A stretch of DNA of 43,413 bases from Pelagophyceae sp. CCMP2097 (GCA_026770575.1 MU657174.1:450381-493793); one strand, 5' to 3'. Shown: positions 30,670-43,311, numbered from the stretch's first letter. The notes: generated by a model from the letters alone, not told the origin. Translations and numbers: made by a program.

Positions 30670-32795
30670 TCAGAGCTTGGCGAGGAGCTCGTCGATTTTC
30701 GCGATCTCCTCGTCGAGCGCGCCCGCGCCTACCGTTTCGGATAAGTGCCTTATATTTCCAAGGTTTCGGAGACGCCGCAGCGATGAAACGCTCGGGTGTA
30801 AAGCCCCACCCAGGGTGGGCAATAAGCAAGCAAACGCACGGTCGATCTTTTCCTTTTGCTCGGCCGAGGGCTTGAGGCCGGCGGCGACCTTGACCTTGAG
30901 CTCGTCGACTTGCTTCTTTTTCTTCAGCGCCGCCTTCTTCTTCTTCTGAAGGTCCGCCTCGGCCATGTCCTCGTCGGCCGCCTCGGCGGGGGGCGCGGGC
31001 GCGGCGACCTTGGTGGACTCGAGAGCGGCGGCGGCGGCCTCTGCGTCCTTGCGCTTCTTCGCCGCCTCTTTACGTTTCTAGCAGGACGGCGGTCATGGAA
31101 GTCGAAACCCGCTCAGGAGTGTGCAACAACTCACCTTATCGCGAGAGTCCTTCTCCTTTTCCACCGCTGCGCCGGGGATGCCCTTGGCGCTCGCCGCCGC
31201 CGAAGCGGTCACCTTGCCCGCCTTGCCGAGGTCGGCCGTGCGGTCAGCACGGATCATGTCCGCGAGAGCGGAGCCGCGGCCGCGCGCCGCGGGAGGGACG
31301 TACGCCCCAGCCGGCTTGGATTCACACGCGGCGACAGTCGTCTTCGACTTGCGGCCCGGCGAAGCCCCGCGGTCCGGGTAGTCCTCGGCGTTGGCCGGCA
31401 AGAAGCCGGCGGCGTACAAGGGCGAACGGTCGTCGAGCTGCGAGACGGGGCCCGAGCCGTCGTAGCGGTAGACCTTGATGCCGTTGTCGACGTTCATGCG
31501 CGGGGCGCACGTGGCGACCATGAACTGCCTCGAGTCGGGCGACCAGCCGTACTCGACCGCGCAGGGCAGGTTGCGCGTCCCGAGTTTTTTTTTCTTGTGG
31601 CGGTCCCAAAAATCAACGTCGCCTGCCAAGTTCCCGAAACCGCATATAGCTAAAAAGCGGCCGTGCGGCGACCAGGCGCAAATGTTGCGGTGGCCGGCGC
31701 CAAAGGCGAAGATGGGCGTCGCGTCGGCGTTGTACAGCGAGGCGGCCGCGGGCATGGCCCCGGCGATGACCACAAACTCGCGGCCGTTGGGCGCCCACGC
31801 CGCGTCTCCAATGGGGCCTTCTTTCGGGAGCGGGACAAGGCACTCAAAGGGTTCGCCGTTCTTCTGCGTCGCGTGGAGGAGGTAAAGGCCCGTCGACCCG
31901 TAGTAAGAAGAGTTCGTCGCGTCAACGTCGGTGTGCGTCTGCACTAAAACACCGACGCCGGTGGGGGACCACTTTAGAGTGACGTCCTGCGCGCGGTAAA
32001 ACGCCTTGGCGCAGACGAGGCCATCCGTGCCCGCTTTCGGCGGGAACTGGTAAATCTCCACCTTGGCCGGGCGGCCCTTGGCCTCCTTGACAAATAAAGC
32101 TGCAGCGTAGGGCGGCGCCCTAGCCGGCGACGCGGCGAAAAGCGCCACGCCGGGGCACCCAATCGCGCCGATCTGGTCCGTCTCGCCCCCGGCCACTTTC
32201 GAAAAGTCGCCCGTGTGCACGTGCACCGTGTTCGTGACACAGTGCATCGCGACGGCGTCGTCGCCGGACCAGGACAGCGTCGCGGGGATGCCTCCTTTGT
32301 TCAGAATCTTGCAGTGGAAGACGCGCAGCAATGAACCCGTCGCCACCGACCAGACGCGCAGCGAGCCGTCCGGGAACTTTTCCGGGTTGGCGCGCTGCCA
32401 CGTGACGCAGTACGTCGACCGCGGCGAAAAGGCGACGCGCTCGCACTCCGCCGTGTCGTCGGCCAGCCTGCGGGTCACGGTCATACAGGTTATCCCAAAC
32501 GACGTCGGAGAGGGGCCTTCTAGGGTCCAAAGAGGACTCACGTGACTTGGGCGTCGCTCGTCGTAGAGAGGATCTGCATGGCTTTAGGCCCGCCGCTCAC
32601 GGCCAACCACTTGCCGTCGTCCGAGGGCACGGCCAGAGCGCGGCCGGCGACGTCTAGAGCGGCTCCGCGGGCCAGAATCGCGCCGTCTTGGCGCGAGTCG
32701 GGGCCAGTGAAGACTTCGATGCCGTGCGATCGCGACCGCGCCAGCATCTTCACGGGCGGGCAGGGCAGCTCGTTTGACTCGACCTGGGCGGCCAT
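30670..32795 (-). CDS. EIF2A: Translation initiation factor eIF2A
   Basis: Exons 32795-32542, 32467-31135, 31077-30840 and 30728-30670 join in frame to 627 aa, close to the usual 585 or so. eIF2A is a cytosolic beta-propeller factor implicated in alternative initiator-tRNA delivery. Signatures: FSPRSTYCVTWQ, KIEIYQFP-type strand (VEIYQFPP), SSYYGSTGLYLL, FAFGAGHRNICAWSPHGRFLAICGFGNL, and TCAPRMNVDNGIKVYRYDG, then AYVPPAARG and a Lys-rich coiled-coil tail ending DEEIAKIDELLAKL. Introns: 74 bp (GTGAGT), 57 bp (GTGAGT) and 111 bp (GTGCGT). The last intron is a multiple of three and carries the dispersed repeat, so reading through would insert 37 residues into the conserved tail. It is convergent with the 29105 gene and in tandem with the giant gene upstream. 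Confidence 0.94.
30803..30833 (-). repeat. Dispersed introner-like repeat inside eIF2A intron 3
   Basis: On the minus strand TTGCTTGCTTATTGCCC and ACCCTGGGTGGGGC follow four bases after the splice donor GTGCG. The same blocks occur outside genes at 9029 and 10962. This is the clearest case in the window of the repeat sitting in an intron. Confidence 0.75.
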
Positions 32796-32992
32796 GGTCG
32801 ATCAAACGGACGACTATCGGGTCGTCTCAGGCCCCCGGGGGCGTGAATGGCGAGCGTTGTCGCCAAAACGCGATCTCTCGATCTCGGGACCCTTCTTCAA
32901 AGGGACCTCCACCTCGCCTCCCGACGCGGTGGCACACCACAGATCCATTAGATTTACACGTCGGCCCGCGCGCCAGGTCAGCCCCGGGCCTC

Positions 32993-35900
32993 TTACGCCT
33001 TTGCGAGGCGCTTTTTGTATTTGGCAAGACGTTTTGCCTCATTCTCCTCGCGTTTCGCCTTGCCGAGCTCGCGCTCTTGCTTCCGGTCCAGCTTCGCCTG
33101 CGCCTTGGCCTGGTCCGCATTCATCTGGTCCTTTGGCCGGGACCAGAACAGGCAGTCCGGCAGTGGGGGGAGTTTTGAGGCCTGCGTGCGTTTCGATGCA
33201 TCGATCGACATGCGTCAATGACAGAGCCTCTCAAAGGAGCTCCGTACCTCGCGCTCGGCCCTTCGCAAGTCGGCTCGTCGGAGGCGCTGGTCGCGCGGCC
33301 GCTCCTTGACGCGCGCCTGCTCCATTTCCGCCATGAGTTGGCGCTCCGCTTTGTCTTCCGCAGCCTCGTCGACCTCGCAAACGTGCGCCGTGCGCAACAG
33401 ACCCACGTCCGCCGCGGATGCCCAGCAGGCGCGGTAGACGGCGGCGAGCGCGAAGCAGCGGTGCACGAAGCCGTGCCACTGCGCTACCGTCAGCGGCGCC
33501 TCTCTTTCCGAGCAGGCGCGTGTTGAAATGAGTTGGGCGTTGTAAGGATCGTCCAACCGCGCCACCAACGCCGCGAACCTCGTGGGCAGCGCGCGGTAGA
33601 GCTCGGCCAGGGCGCAGCGCAGCGTCGCCGAGAAGACGGGGCCGTCGTTCGCCCGGAGCCTTTCCCTGAGCTGCGCGGGTCTCCGAAACTCGTCGACGGA
33701 CGAAGACGAGTACGTCGCCTGGACGACGTTTGCGAACGCTTCGTTCCCGGCGCCGTAGCCGCCGCCGCCGACAAAGGTGCGGAGGTCATGAGTTTCTGGT
33801 CGAACGTTGAACTTGAGCCAGTCCGCGTCTTGGACAAAGGCCGGCCAGGTCCCACCTTCGACGCGCAGGTCAATAAAGTCGCCCGGCGCGCGGAACGTCG
33901 ACGAGATTCCGCAGAGCGAAGGCAGCTTGGACCGCCTTGGTTGAGCGAGATACGGCGGTGGGGCGTAGCATGAGCCCACGGGGTACCGCACCTTTTTCGT
34001 GCCTTGCCCCGCGAGCAAACGTTCCGAGCCGATGAGCAAAACGCCGTAGTGTCGCTGCGGCACTTCGGAGACGTGCTCAAACCCTAAAGAGCCGAAGGCG
34101 CCCGCGCGGTCATAAAGAACCTCCTCTTCTTTGTCGGCCACTTCCTCGACGGCGGGCGCGCTCTTCTTCAGCGAGGCCGCGCGCCGCGCCGCCGCCTCGC
34201 GCGCTTCGCGCTGCTTCGCCGCCGCCGGCGTCTCCGCGGGAAGCTCTTCTTCTTCCGGCGGGAATGCGGACGCGGATCGAAGCGGCCGCGCCGTGGCGGG
34301 CCCGATGACGTATTGGTCGATTGGCGCTGAATCGCCGCGGGGTCCCCCGACGCTCTTGGCGCCGGCGCCCTTGACGATCACAGAGGTGTGGAGGCCGCCG
34401 CCCCAGGCGAGCTCGCCGCCGCCGGATCCGCATACAACTTTGCATTGCCGGATTGTCCCTTTCTGCCGCTGCCATTGCGCCAACTTCTCAAACAGCCATC
34501 GGACGTCCTTCGGTCGCAGCTCGAAGCGCTGCGGCTTCAAAGCCTGCCGCTTCACCGGCCCCTCTTCCTCGTCTTCGCCTCCTTTCGCGATTGCCATTCC
34601 TGGCGTCCAGCCTTGCTCCGCCTGCATCTCGCGGAGCCGCTGCTGAGCCGTCCGCGGGTCTTCTTCGTCCGGCGACGCTTGGTCCTCGACCGCGCCGCCG
34701 CCCTCGTCCGCCTCGCTCGCCGCGTCGCCGTCTGCCGCACGGGTTTCCTCGTCGGCCTCGAAGCCCTCGTCACCCTTGTGCAAAAGGTCCTTGGCCCCGG
34801 CAGGCCTCGGCCGCCACGCGGCGCACTCGAGGACGACGATCAGCACCGCGACGTCGGCGAGCTTTAAAGCGCGGTCCAAGGTGGCCTTGTTCCGTCGGGT
34901 AAAGACCTTGGCGTCCGCTCTCGAGCCGTTCTCAAAGCCCTTTGCAAAGTTTGCTTCACATTGGCAACTCCCGACGTCCAAAGCGGCGACGGCGACGGTG
35001 CCGTCCAAATACGTCAGCAAGTGGACGTCGTCGTCGACGCGTTCATACTCCCGACGTTGCCGCTCTGCTTCAAAGTCCGAATGCAGTTGAATCTCGTACT
35101 CCACGGCAACTTGCCTCCCCAGCGAGACCACCGTGGAGACGAGACTCCGCCACTCGTCGCGGCTGGCGGACTCGCCCGGTTTGGGGAACGCGTCTGCGTC
35201 GTGGAGGAGAGATAGAGTGCACCCAGTCATCACCGTCGGGCAGCCCGCCTACAGAAGCACGCGTCTTGATACGGCCACGATGCCGGGGCTTCAACCACCG
35301 TCTCTTGAGCCTCTGTGATGCCGCTCGCGACTCTGGCATTGCGGTACTCTGTGATGCGCAACTCTGATATTGGGGTCTTGCGGCTTTGCCGACCATCTGA
35401 CACGGCCCTCTACCAGCGCGGCGCGCATCGCCGGCGCGCCGTAGGCGGCGCGGTACTCGTCGCGGAAGCGCTGCTTGATGCGCTCGTGCACCTTTTTCAG
35501 CGCGTCGGCGTAAGACGCGCCGTTCTCCAATCGCTCAGAGGGAAGCGGCCTCGTGCGTCTATCTTTGAGGCCACCTCTCAAAATCATCCAGAGGCTCCCG
35601 GGGAGCATCTCAAACTCTCCGGGTCGTCGATGCAGGGAGCACTGACCTTTTTCAGCTCGAGGGCGTCGGCGACTCTCTGCATCTTGCGTAAATACAACGC
35701 GCAGTCCACCACCGCCGCCGAGACCGCCTGCCTGCCGCCGATGCACAGGTGCAGATCGATGCCGTGCCACGGCGAGGAGAGCCTCTCCGAAACGTCGGCC
35801 ATGGCGTCGCCTCCTGTGTCGACTTGAGATGGTCGGTGGCCCGAAGTCACCAAAATATTCAGCTCCGCGCCAGACTTTTCCAGCGTGTGGCAGTAGCACT

Positions 35901-38900
35901 GAGACCGATCTTGGAAGCAGCCGCGCCTTGAAGACGCCATGGCGTCGGCGAACAACTTCAAGTCGTCGGCCGGCGAGGCGAGGCCACCGTCGTCGTTTGC
36001 GGGCCTTCCGGAGACGAGGTCAAAACCCCGCGCGATGACGCGGACGGCGTAGCGCCGCCCGAGCCTCAAGTCTTCGACGGATACGGCGCGGAACTCGTTT
36101 GCCGAGATATGCGCTTTCGAGAGAAAGACTTCGCCCGACGCCGTGTCCTCCATCGAAACGGTGACTTCGACAGCCGCGTCCACTTCAAATAAGATGCGCT
36201 GCGTGCAGCGCAGGCCCGCGTGCTTGGCGTAGGCCGTGATCGCGGGCAGGCCCAGCACGGGCCCGACGACGAGGCGCGGCGGGCAGAGAGTGGCTTCGTC
36301 GGGGCGGAGAGTGGCTTCGTCGCAGGGCCTGTGAAGCGTGTCGATCCTTGCTGTCGTCGCGTCTGCCAGAATCGTCGCCACCGCAAACGCCGGCCGCGCA
36401 GCCACATCCCCGAGGCCGTCCAAGGGCGCGTCGTCCCCGTCGGCGGTCCTCGAGTCGTATTCGGCGGCCGGCGGCGCCGGAGCAAGGTGGCGCACCTCTC
36501 TGAAGCGGCCTTTCAGCGGCAGCGGCGGCTCCTTTGAGCAAAAGTCGCGGCCGTGGCGCTGCGGGACGGTATTTGAGCCCGCGAGCGCGAATTCAAAATC
36601 GTACCTGCCCAGCGAGCCCCGCGCCGTTCCGAGGCGGAGCGGCCGCGAGGGCACGGCCCCGACGGCGACCTGCTCGAAGCGCACGTGCGTCTCTCGGTCA
36701 TGGATGTTCGTGCGGCTGCCCCACTTGCCCGCGGCGCAGAGCAGCAGCGCAGTCCTCTTCTGCGCGCCCTGCAGCCTGAGAGGCAGCTGCGTCTCGTCCC
36801 TGAGCCACCGGCAAAGCGCATCCATCAAACGCAGAGCGTCGGCGTCGAACGCGGCCTCGCGCGAGGCTTCCAACTCGGGCTCTGGGAGCAACGCGCGGTC
36901 GCAGCAGATCACCATCGCGACCACGTCTTCGCACCTCAGCGCCGCGTCGATCAACGCCCACTGCGAAGTGCGCAGCGGCGCAAAGGCGCGGTTCGACGCT
37001 TTCGAGATGCGCGGCCGGCCGTACAAAGCCAGGTCGAGCGTTGCAGCCGGCGGGGGCGTGTCTAGGAATAACAGACCCACGCCGCCGTGCCTCCGGAAGT
37101 GCGACGTCGCCGGCTGCCGCTTGCCGGCGTCCGCGGCGCGAGAAGGCCTGCGGCGCGGCGGCGGCCGCGCGGGTTCGTCGTCGGCCGCTATTCGGATGGC
37201 GGCGGCCTCGTCCAGATAATTGAGCGAAACAGCGTCGTCGCCGCCCTGGGCGCAGACGAGCAAGGCGCCCTGATACTCGCGCGCGATTCGTAAAGCGGCG
37301 TCCTTTTGGGCCGTGGCCTCGTCGTCGTCGTCGTCCGACTCGACGTTGGCAAGCTCCTCGTCCGACGAGCTCAAATAAACGTCGTCCGTTTCCGCCGTCT
37401 TCGCGGCCGCGCGGCTCTTGCGCCTCTTTGCTAAACGCCGCGAATTGGCCGCCTTTGCGTGCGAAAAAGCGACGCTCGGCGGTGCCGCGCAGAAGATGTG
37501 CGTGGCGTGGCGGCAGACGTCTCTGAAAAGAGGTAATGACAGCGCTAAACGATACTCGTCGCGCAGGCGCTCCGCCAGCTGCGACCGCGTCGCGCCGTCT
37601 CTTGTTGGAACCTTTATCAGGTGCGACCGCGTCGCGCCGTCTCTTGTTGAAACCGCTATCGACCGCTCGTCGAACGTGAACGATCTCCACGGCCCAGAAA
37701 AGTGCACAAAAATAGCAGACGCCCGCTTTGGGAGGCTCGCCTCGCGCGAGAGGAGCGCCCAGGGATAAAGTTCGTCGAGCTCGCGCGAGGCGGCGGCGCT
37801 GCAGACGGCCGAAGCGAGCGTCGCCGGCCTTTTTCGGAGAGAGGCGTCGCAGCACGCTTCGGCGAAAAAGTTCGGCTTGTCTTCGTCGCAGACTTGGCGC
37901 AGCCAGCCCGGGTCCAACAAAGCGCCGCGCACGGCGCAGATCCTGAAGAGCGACGGCCTTGAAGCCAGCGTCCGGAAGAGGCCCTCGCGCCGGGAATCGT
38001 CTTCCGTGCCCCAGTCGGAGAGGCGATTCACCGTCCCGTCGTCCGCGCCGAAATGTTTCCGTTGGACCGTCCCGGGCAAGAACATGTCCTCTGGGGCCTG
38101 GAACGACGGCTCTGCCGCTGCAATAGCAAACTCGTAGAGGCAGTCCGCCTTCAACCCGGCTATAAAGAAAGTCGTCGGCGAGTGCGGCAGCGCGTCGAGG
38201 CGCAGCCGCATCGCAGCGTTGTCGAGGCGGCCCGCGACGCGGTACGCGAGCCAGAGTGTGGCGTGCGCGGAAGCCTCGACGAGCACGCGCGCCGTCGTCG
38301 CCGTCATTTCACCGACGACGGGTCCGACAGACAAACGCGCAAAGGACTGCGGCGGCGCCTCCTTGCGCGGCTCGAGCGTCGCGGAGACGTGCGGTTCGAG
38401 AGGGTGCGCCACGCACCGGAGCAGTCCAAAGCCGCACTCGCCATGAGGGCGGCCCACCAGCGGCGGCAGCAAGAGCTCGAGAGGGGCGTCGTCCTTTCGC
38501 CTTTGGAGCAGCGGCGGCGCTTTCGAGGTCGCACCGCCGTGCGAGACGATTTCGAAGACGCGCTGCGCGCCCGGCGCGGCTCTTTTTCGCCATTCTGTCA
38601 GCATCGCGAGCACGGCGCGCTCGGCGCCGCCCTCTGACGCCGCCAGCGGCAGGTCCGAGACGACGATCAAAGTGTTCATCAGTGGCGTCGAAAAGTAGAT
38701 TTTAATCTCTGCCGCGTCGCCTGAAAACGCAGAGGTGTCAGACTCCAAGTCGTCGTCGATATCCAGCGACAAGGCGCCTCGGAGCCACTTCGCCGTCTCC
38801 GGCGCGAGCCGGTCGGTCGAACTCCGCGAAAGGCTCGCCACCTTGAGCAAAACGAGGCCGACGCGGCCGTGCCGCAGCATGGTCGAACCGCAGTCCCTCG

Positions 38901-41900
38901 TCGCGAGCTTCAAAGCGGCGTAATCGACCTCTGTGCGGCGGTCGTGGGCCGTCGAACGACAAGCACCGTACGCCATTTCATCGTAGCCTACAGCGTCGGC
39001 GGCAGAGTCCACGTCAGCGTCGTCATCAACTTTCTCCCCACGCAACGCAGCCGAGTACGAACGGAGCACGTCGAGTACGACCAATGCAGCATCGTAGGCT
39101 CCGAGGTCGTCGCCGCTTCTGCCGCATCGCGCAAAGCCGTCGTAGAGGTCTGGTAAAGACTCAAGGAGCACGGTGCTCTGGTGCGCCAAAACGGCGCGGG
39201 CCGCGGGCTGCCGGAGCGCGGCGCGCACGCGCTCCTTGGCGTACTCGACGGCCGCGCAGCGCCGGCTGTCGTCGTCGCGGCGTTTTGGGCCGACGCCACA
39301 ATCTCTTTCCCGGAGCTGCTTGGTCAACATCTCCCTGACCTTCCGCACGACGTCTCCACCAACGACGCCGCCGACGATGACGACGACGTCGGCGTCCGGT
39401 CTAGCCGACGTGGCGTCGCGCACGAGGTGCGCCGCGGCGCCGGACTCGCTCTCGGCGTGCTTGTCGTTGTCGTTCGTCAAACTCCCCGACGACGGCGCCC
39501 CGCACGCCGAAACGTTTCGGCCGGCCCACGCGCTTAAAGTGGCGTCCCACGCGCGCCCCGAGACCGTGCGCTTGTCCACTTGAGAAGGCATTTTTGCCTC
39601 GAGTGAAGGCATTTTTGCCTCGAGCGCTTCCAAAAACGGCCTTAGCGCTTGCAGCTCTTGGCGGCACCGCTGCGCGACGAGGCGGCAGTTCGACTCGTCC
39701 TCGGGCTCCACGTCCTCCGAAATGCCCCTGGCCAACGATTCGAACAGGGCGTTGACCTCGCTGGGTCCCATTGCTTCGACCGACGCCTCGACCGACGCCT
39801 CGCCTCGCCCTTCCGCCGACGGCCGCGCCTTGGAGACGTACGACGGCATGAAGCCCGCGGCCGGCTTTTCGTCCACGGGCGCTTCCACCGCCGGCACTGC
39901 CGGCTCCAGCACTTCGAGCTTGGCTTCTGTGCGCTCGAGGAGCTGCGCGACGCGGCGCGCCCGGTCGCCGACGGCGACGAGCCTCTGCTGGACATTGGCC
40001 TGCCTCGCCGCTTGGATGCGTGCCGGCTCGGAAACGTCTGCCCAGGCGCCGAACGAGTCGCCGCGGACAGTTATGATCGTCGTGGCCGCGGGCCAGCGCG
40101 TGGTCGTGCGGAATGTGCCGCCGTAGGCTTGCCTCATCGACGCCCCAACGATGCCATACGTATAAAGAGTGCCCGCGCGCAGGCCGCGGAGGACGACGGG
40201 CGTCGGTGTACGCGCCTGGACGACGCAGCAGACGGAGTGCTTCCGCGGCTTATGCGGTATTTCGCCGGCGCGGTCTCTCGCGCTTCGCGCCCAGGGATGG
40301 AGCGCGTCCGCGGCGTTGTCGTCCTCGAGGCGCTCGTCAAAAATTGCGGCGTGGTCGGCGGAGTATTGCGAGTTGTCGGAGAGTTGGACGACTGGCGTGA
40401 AGTTTAGGACGATCTCCGTCGCCTCGTCGAGCTCAATAACAATCACAGCAGTCGAATGCGAGACGACCCCGACCATGGGCCCCGACAGCACCTCTGAAGC
40501 CTTGAAGGGCCGGCCCCCTTCGGCCTTGGTCGACGAGACGCCGGCGAGGCCGTCTCGAAAGGCGTAGTCCACCTTTAAAGGTCCTTGCGCGTCCATGGCC
40601 ACGACGGCGAGTGCGCCGCGCGGCGCGTAGAGCAGCTTCGTGCGCTTCCACTCGACGTTTGCGTCGTCGGCGTCGGCCGAGCAGACGAGCTCGCCGTGGT
40701 CCTCGAGAGGGTCGCACCACCGCAGCTGCGGGTGCGGCGAAACCGTCGCCAGCGAAATTTGACGAATCCTGCAAAGTTTCGACCCTTCGAGGCCGAGTTC
40801 GATCTCGCACGTCGCGTTTGCTATAAACGACGCGCAGACGAGTAAAACCTCCTTGGCCTGCTGCACCAACAGCAGCTCCAAAAGGACCGCCGTAGAGTCA
40901 ACAGCGACTTCCTCCGACGGCGCCTTAATAAATGGCGCGCGGAGCGGCGCCTCTGCGCCGAGCGGCGCCTCTGCGTCGAGCCGCGCCTCTTCGCCGTCGA
41001 CTTCCTGTGTTGTCGCGACGGCCGCCGCCGCCACGGACCCGAGCACCGTGCCCGTGTCTGTGCGCACGGTGCGCATCGCCTCGTCTTCGATGTCCGTAGC
41101 CATGCAGAGGCTGAAGCCGTTGGCGCGCCGCCGCGCGATGAGGCGGTCGTCGAACGAAACGCCGTCGTCGAACGCGACACCGTCGTCGAGCGCTGGCGCC
41201 GACGAGTTGTTTCCAGACTCGTTTGAAGCGGCGGCCTCGGAGGCGGTCCCCCGGACGCCGACGAGCGGCTGGGGCATGATGACGAGGAGCTTTTTCGCCG
41301 TCGAGGTCTCGAGGACATTTTGGAGCTTGGGGCCGCGGTCGCTGCCGTCGCGCATTTTATACAGCGCGAGTGTGCCGAGGCGGAGCACGTCGCCTTCATC
41401 AAACGACGAAAAGCCCGCAACGGCGCAAGGGAGCACATGCAGCGGCAGCGCGTCGTAGCCGTCGCCGCGGTACGCCAGCGGTGACGCAGAACGGACCGAG
41501 GCCCTTCCCACGACCTTTGCGCGGTCGCTTCGCGCCTCGCCCCCGCCGCTCGAAGAGTCCGGTGTCAGGTCGACGATGACGTGCGCGTCCGTGGCGTGCG
41601 CGAGCTCGCCGCGGTCGCCGACGATTGCGACGCGGAGTGCGGGTGGCGGCGGCTGCAACACGGCGGACCAGACGTACCTCGCGCGCCACCGCGCCGCCAG
41701 TTCGTCCGATGCGTCTGGCTGCCGCGCGGTGCGGTCCTTGCTCGACGCGGACGACGACATGAGCAGCATTTCCGGCGCCATTCCCAGCGTGACGACGTGG
41801 TCGGCGTCGGCACGCGCGAGTCTAAGCGGCAGCACAGAGAGCCGCCCGGGCTGGCAGAGGTGTCTTTGATACGTGCCTTGGTCGGCGTTTCGCGGCTCGG

Positions 41901-43032
41901 CGTGGACGAGGATGACTGCGGAGCGGCGGACTTCGAACGCGACGGCCAAAGTCGCGGGCCCGTCGACTTCACCGTTCGCCAAAGCGACGAAGAACGGCGC
42001 GACGGCGAAGACGTGGCGCTGCACATCCTTGGCCGCTTTCGCCTTTGCGACGACGGCATTCGACCCTGCGGCGCCGACGGCAGAGAGGCACCAGGGCGGC
42101 TTTTTCGAATCTCTTGCGAACCTTTCTCGGAGCGCGGCCGCTCGAAGCGTCCAGCTCTTCAAGAGTCGCGCTTCGCGGTGCGCCAAGTCGGCCACGCCGC
42201 GGAGTCGTTGTGCGAGCGCGTTTTCGTGGGCCCACCTCAAAAAGTCGGCGAGGCTTAAAGGCGGTGCCGCGGCCACCGCAAACTCGGCCTCGTAGTCCAA
42301 ACGTGCCTCCTTCCGCTTATCAACCGCGCTGCCCTCGTCGTCGTCGTCGGACGAGTCGGGGGGCGGCGGCGGCGGCGGTACCCACGCGGCGTGCATCAAA
42401 GCAGACCTCGCGACGTCGTCGATGAAGTAGCGGTCAAACGGCATGGAAAGCTGCAGCCGGGCCAACGACCGCGCCATCGACTCGAAGAGCGCAAAGAGCG
42501 ATTCGCGGCCCAGTTTTCCGGAACCGTCGAGGTCGAACTGCTCAAAGATAAACGTCAGCCTAGGCGATTCAGTCGTAGACGCGCTCGCGAGAGGAGATGA
42601 CTCGGTGCCGTCTCAGACGACGACTGAAGACCCCTGGCTGCGGACGGACCGGTCGTCTTCGTCGCCGTCGATCATGAGCGCCACGGCGACGAGCAACTCC
42701 ATGAGGTCCGCCGTGGACTCGTGCGGCGACCGCGCCGAAATGACGGACGTCTCGCCTTCGCGGCCGCGGTCCCAGGCGAGGCTCAGGCCCGCCGAGTGGC
42801 CTCTCGACTGCAGAAGGGTCTCGTAGAACATGAATACTTTCCGCGGCAGCGGCCGCCGCAGGAGCGCGGACAGCAGCGGCGCGGAGACGGCGCCGGCGTC
42901 GGCGAGGGCAAAGCCGCCGAGGCGAAAGGCGACGAAGCGCGCCTTCGCGGCCCGCAGGTCGTCAAACGTGAGCACCGCCTTCGCATCGGGCACCGCCTCG
43001 GCGACGCCCGCGTCCGCGACGCCCGCGTCCAT
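32993..43032 (-). CDS. Giant protein with three PhoD-like pseudo-phosphatase modules
   Basis: Exons 43032-42650, 42559-35647, 35533-35414, 35248-33248 and 33181-32993 join in frame to 3201 aa. After an EF-hand-like loop (FDLDGSGKL, about residue 137; loop position 12 is Ser) come three modules, starting near residues 820, 1540 and 2230. Each opens with the PhoD-type beta domain (GPMVG, GPVVGEMTATTARV, VGPVLG), then shows the YR..L..P helix (RDEYRAAYGAPAMRAAL), the EYEIQLHSDF or SQWALIDAAL helices, and a closing strand. Normal PhoD metal motifs (GD.IY.D, DDHE, SGDVH) are replaced: VGGVVGGD, CIGGRQAV, VHFSGPWR, ESLPDLYD, EIVSHGG. It is therefore probably catalytically dead. A Lys-rich tail (KRLAKYKKRLAKA) ends it. 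The joins at 35647-35248 link two frames that might be taken as separate genes; phases and module order favour one gene. The start is tentative. Confidence 0.7.
37574..37650 (-). repeat. In-frame tandem duplication in the giant gene
   Basis: The unit TGCGACCGCGTCGCGCCG with its CTCTTGTTG continuation occurs twice, 45 bases apart, encoding TRDGATRS twice. Similar frame-preserving duplications are at about 36286-36325 (DEATL), 39588-39621 (EAKMPS), 39775-39800 (EASV) and 41140-41190 (FDDGV). Confidence 0.8.
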
Positions 43033-43177
43033 CGCGTCGCGGTCCACGGGCGGACCTCCCGATGGGCGTGCCAAGGGCTTTAGGCTCTACGCCCCGTCGT
43101 CGACTCCCGGCTCGGCCGCGCTGCAAAACTATCGCCGAATAACTGTATTTGCGGTCGATCTTGCAGTACAATTGTTG

Positions 43178-43240
43178 AGGACCCGAAGGGTCCTTGCCGT
43201 TTATTCAACGTCAGTTTACGGCAAGGGCCCTTCGGGTCCT
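43178..43240. repeat. Strong hairpin, 23-bp inverted repeat
   Basis: Arms 43178-43200 and 43218-43240 are inverted copies with one mismatch, around a 17-base loop. Each arm itself contains a GGACCCGAAGGGTCC-type palindrome. It lies upstream of the giant gene, in otherwise anonymous DNA. It could be a foldback element end, a small-RNA precursor or a replication/termination signal; the sequence does not decide. Confidence 0.85.
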
Positions 43241-43268
43241 TTGATTGAAGGATTACCAGGGGCAATTA

Positions 43269-43311
<43 letters not shown>

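Noticed and set aside
33215..35233. Independent gene encoding an unknown 670-residue protein
   Set aside because: Its N-terminal part completes the third PhoD-like module of the upstream frame, and phase-0 introns connect them; kept as part of the giant gene.
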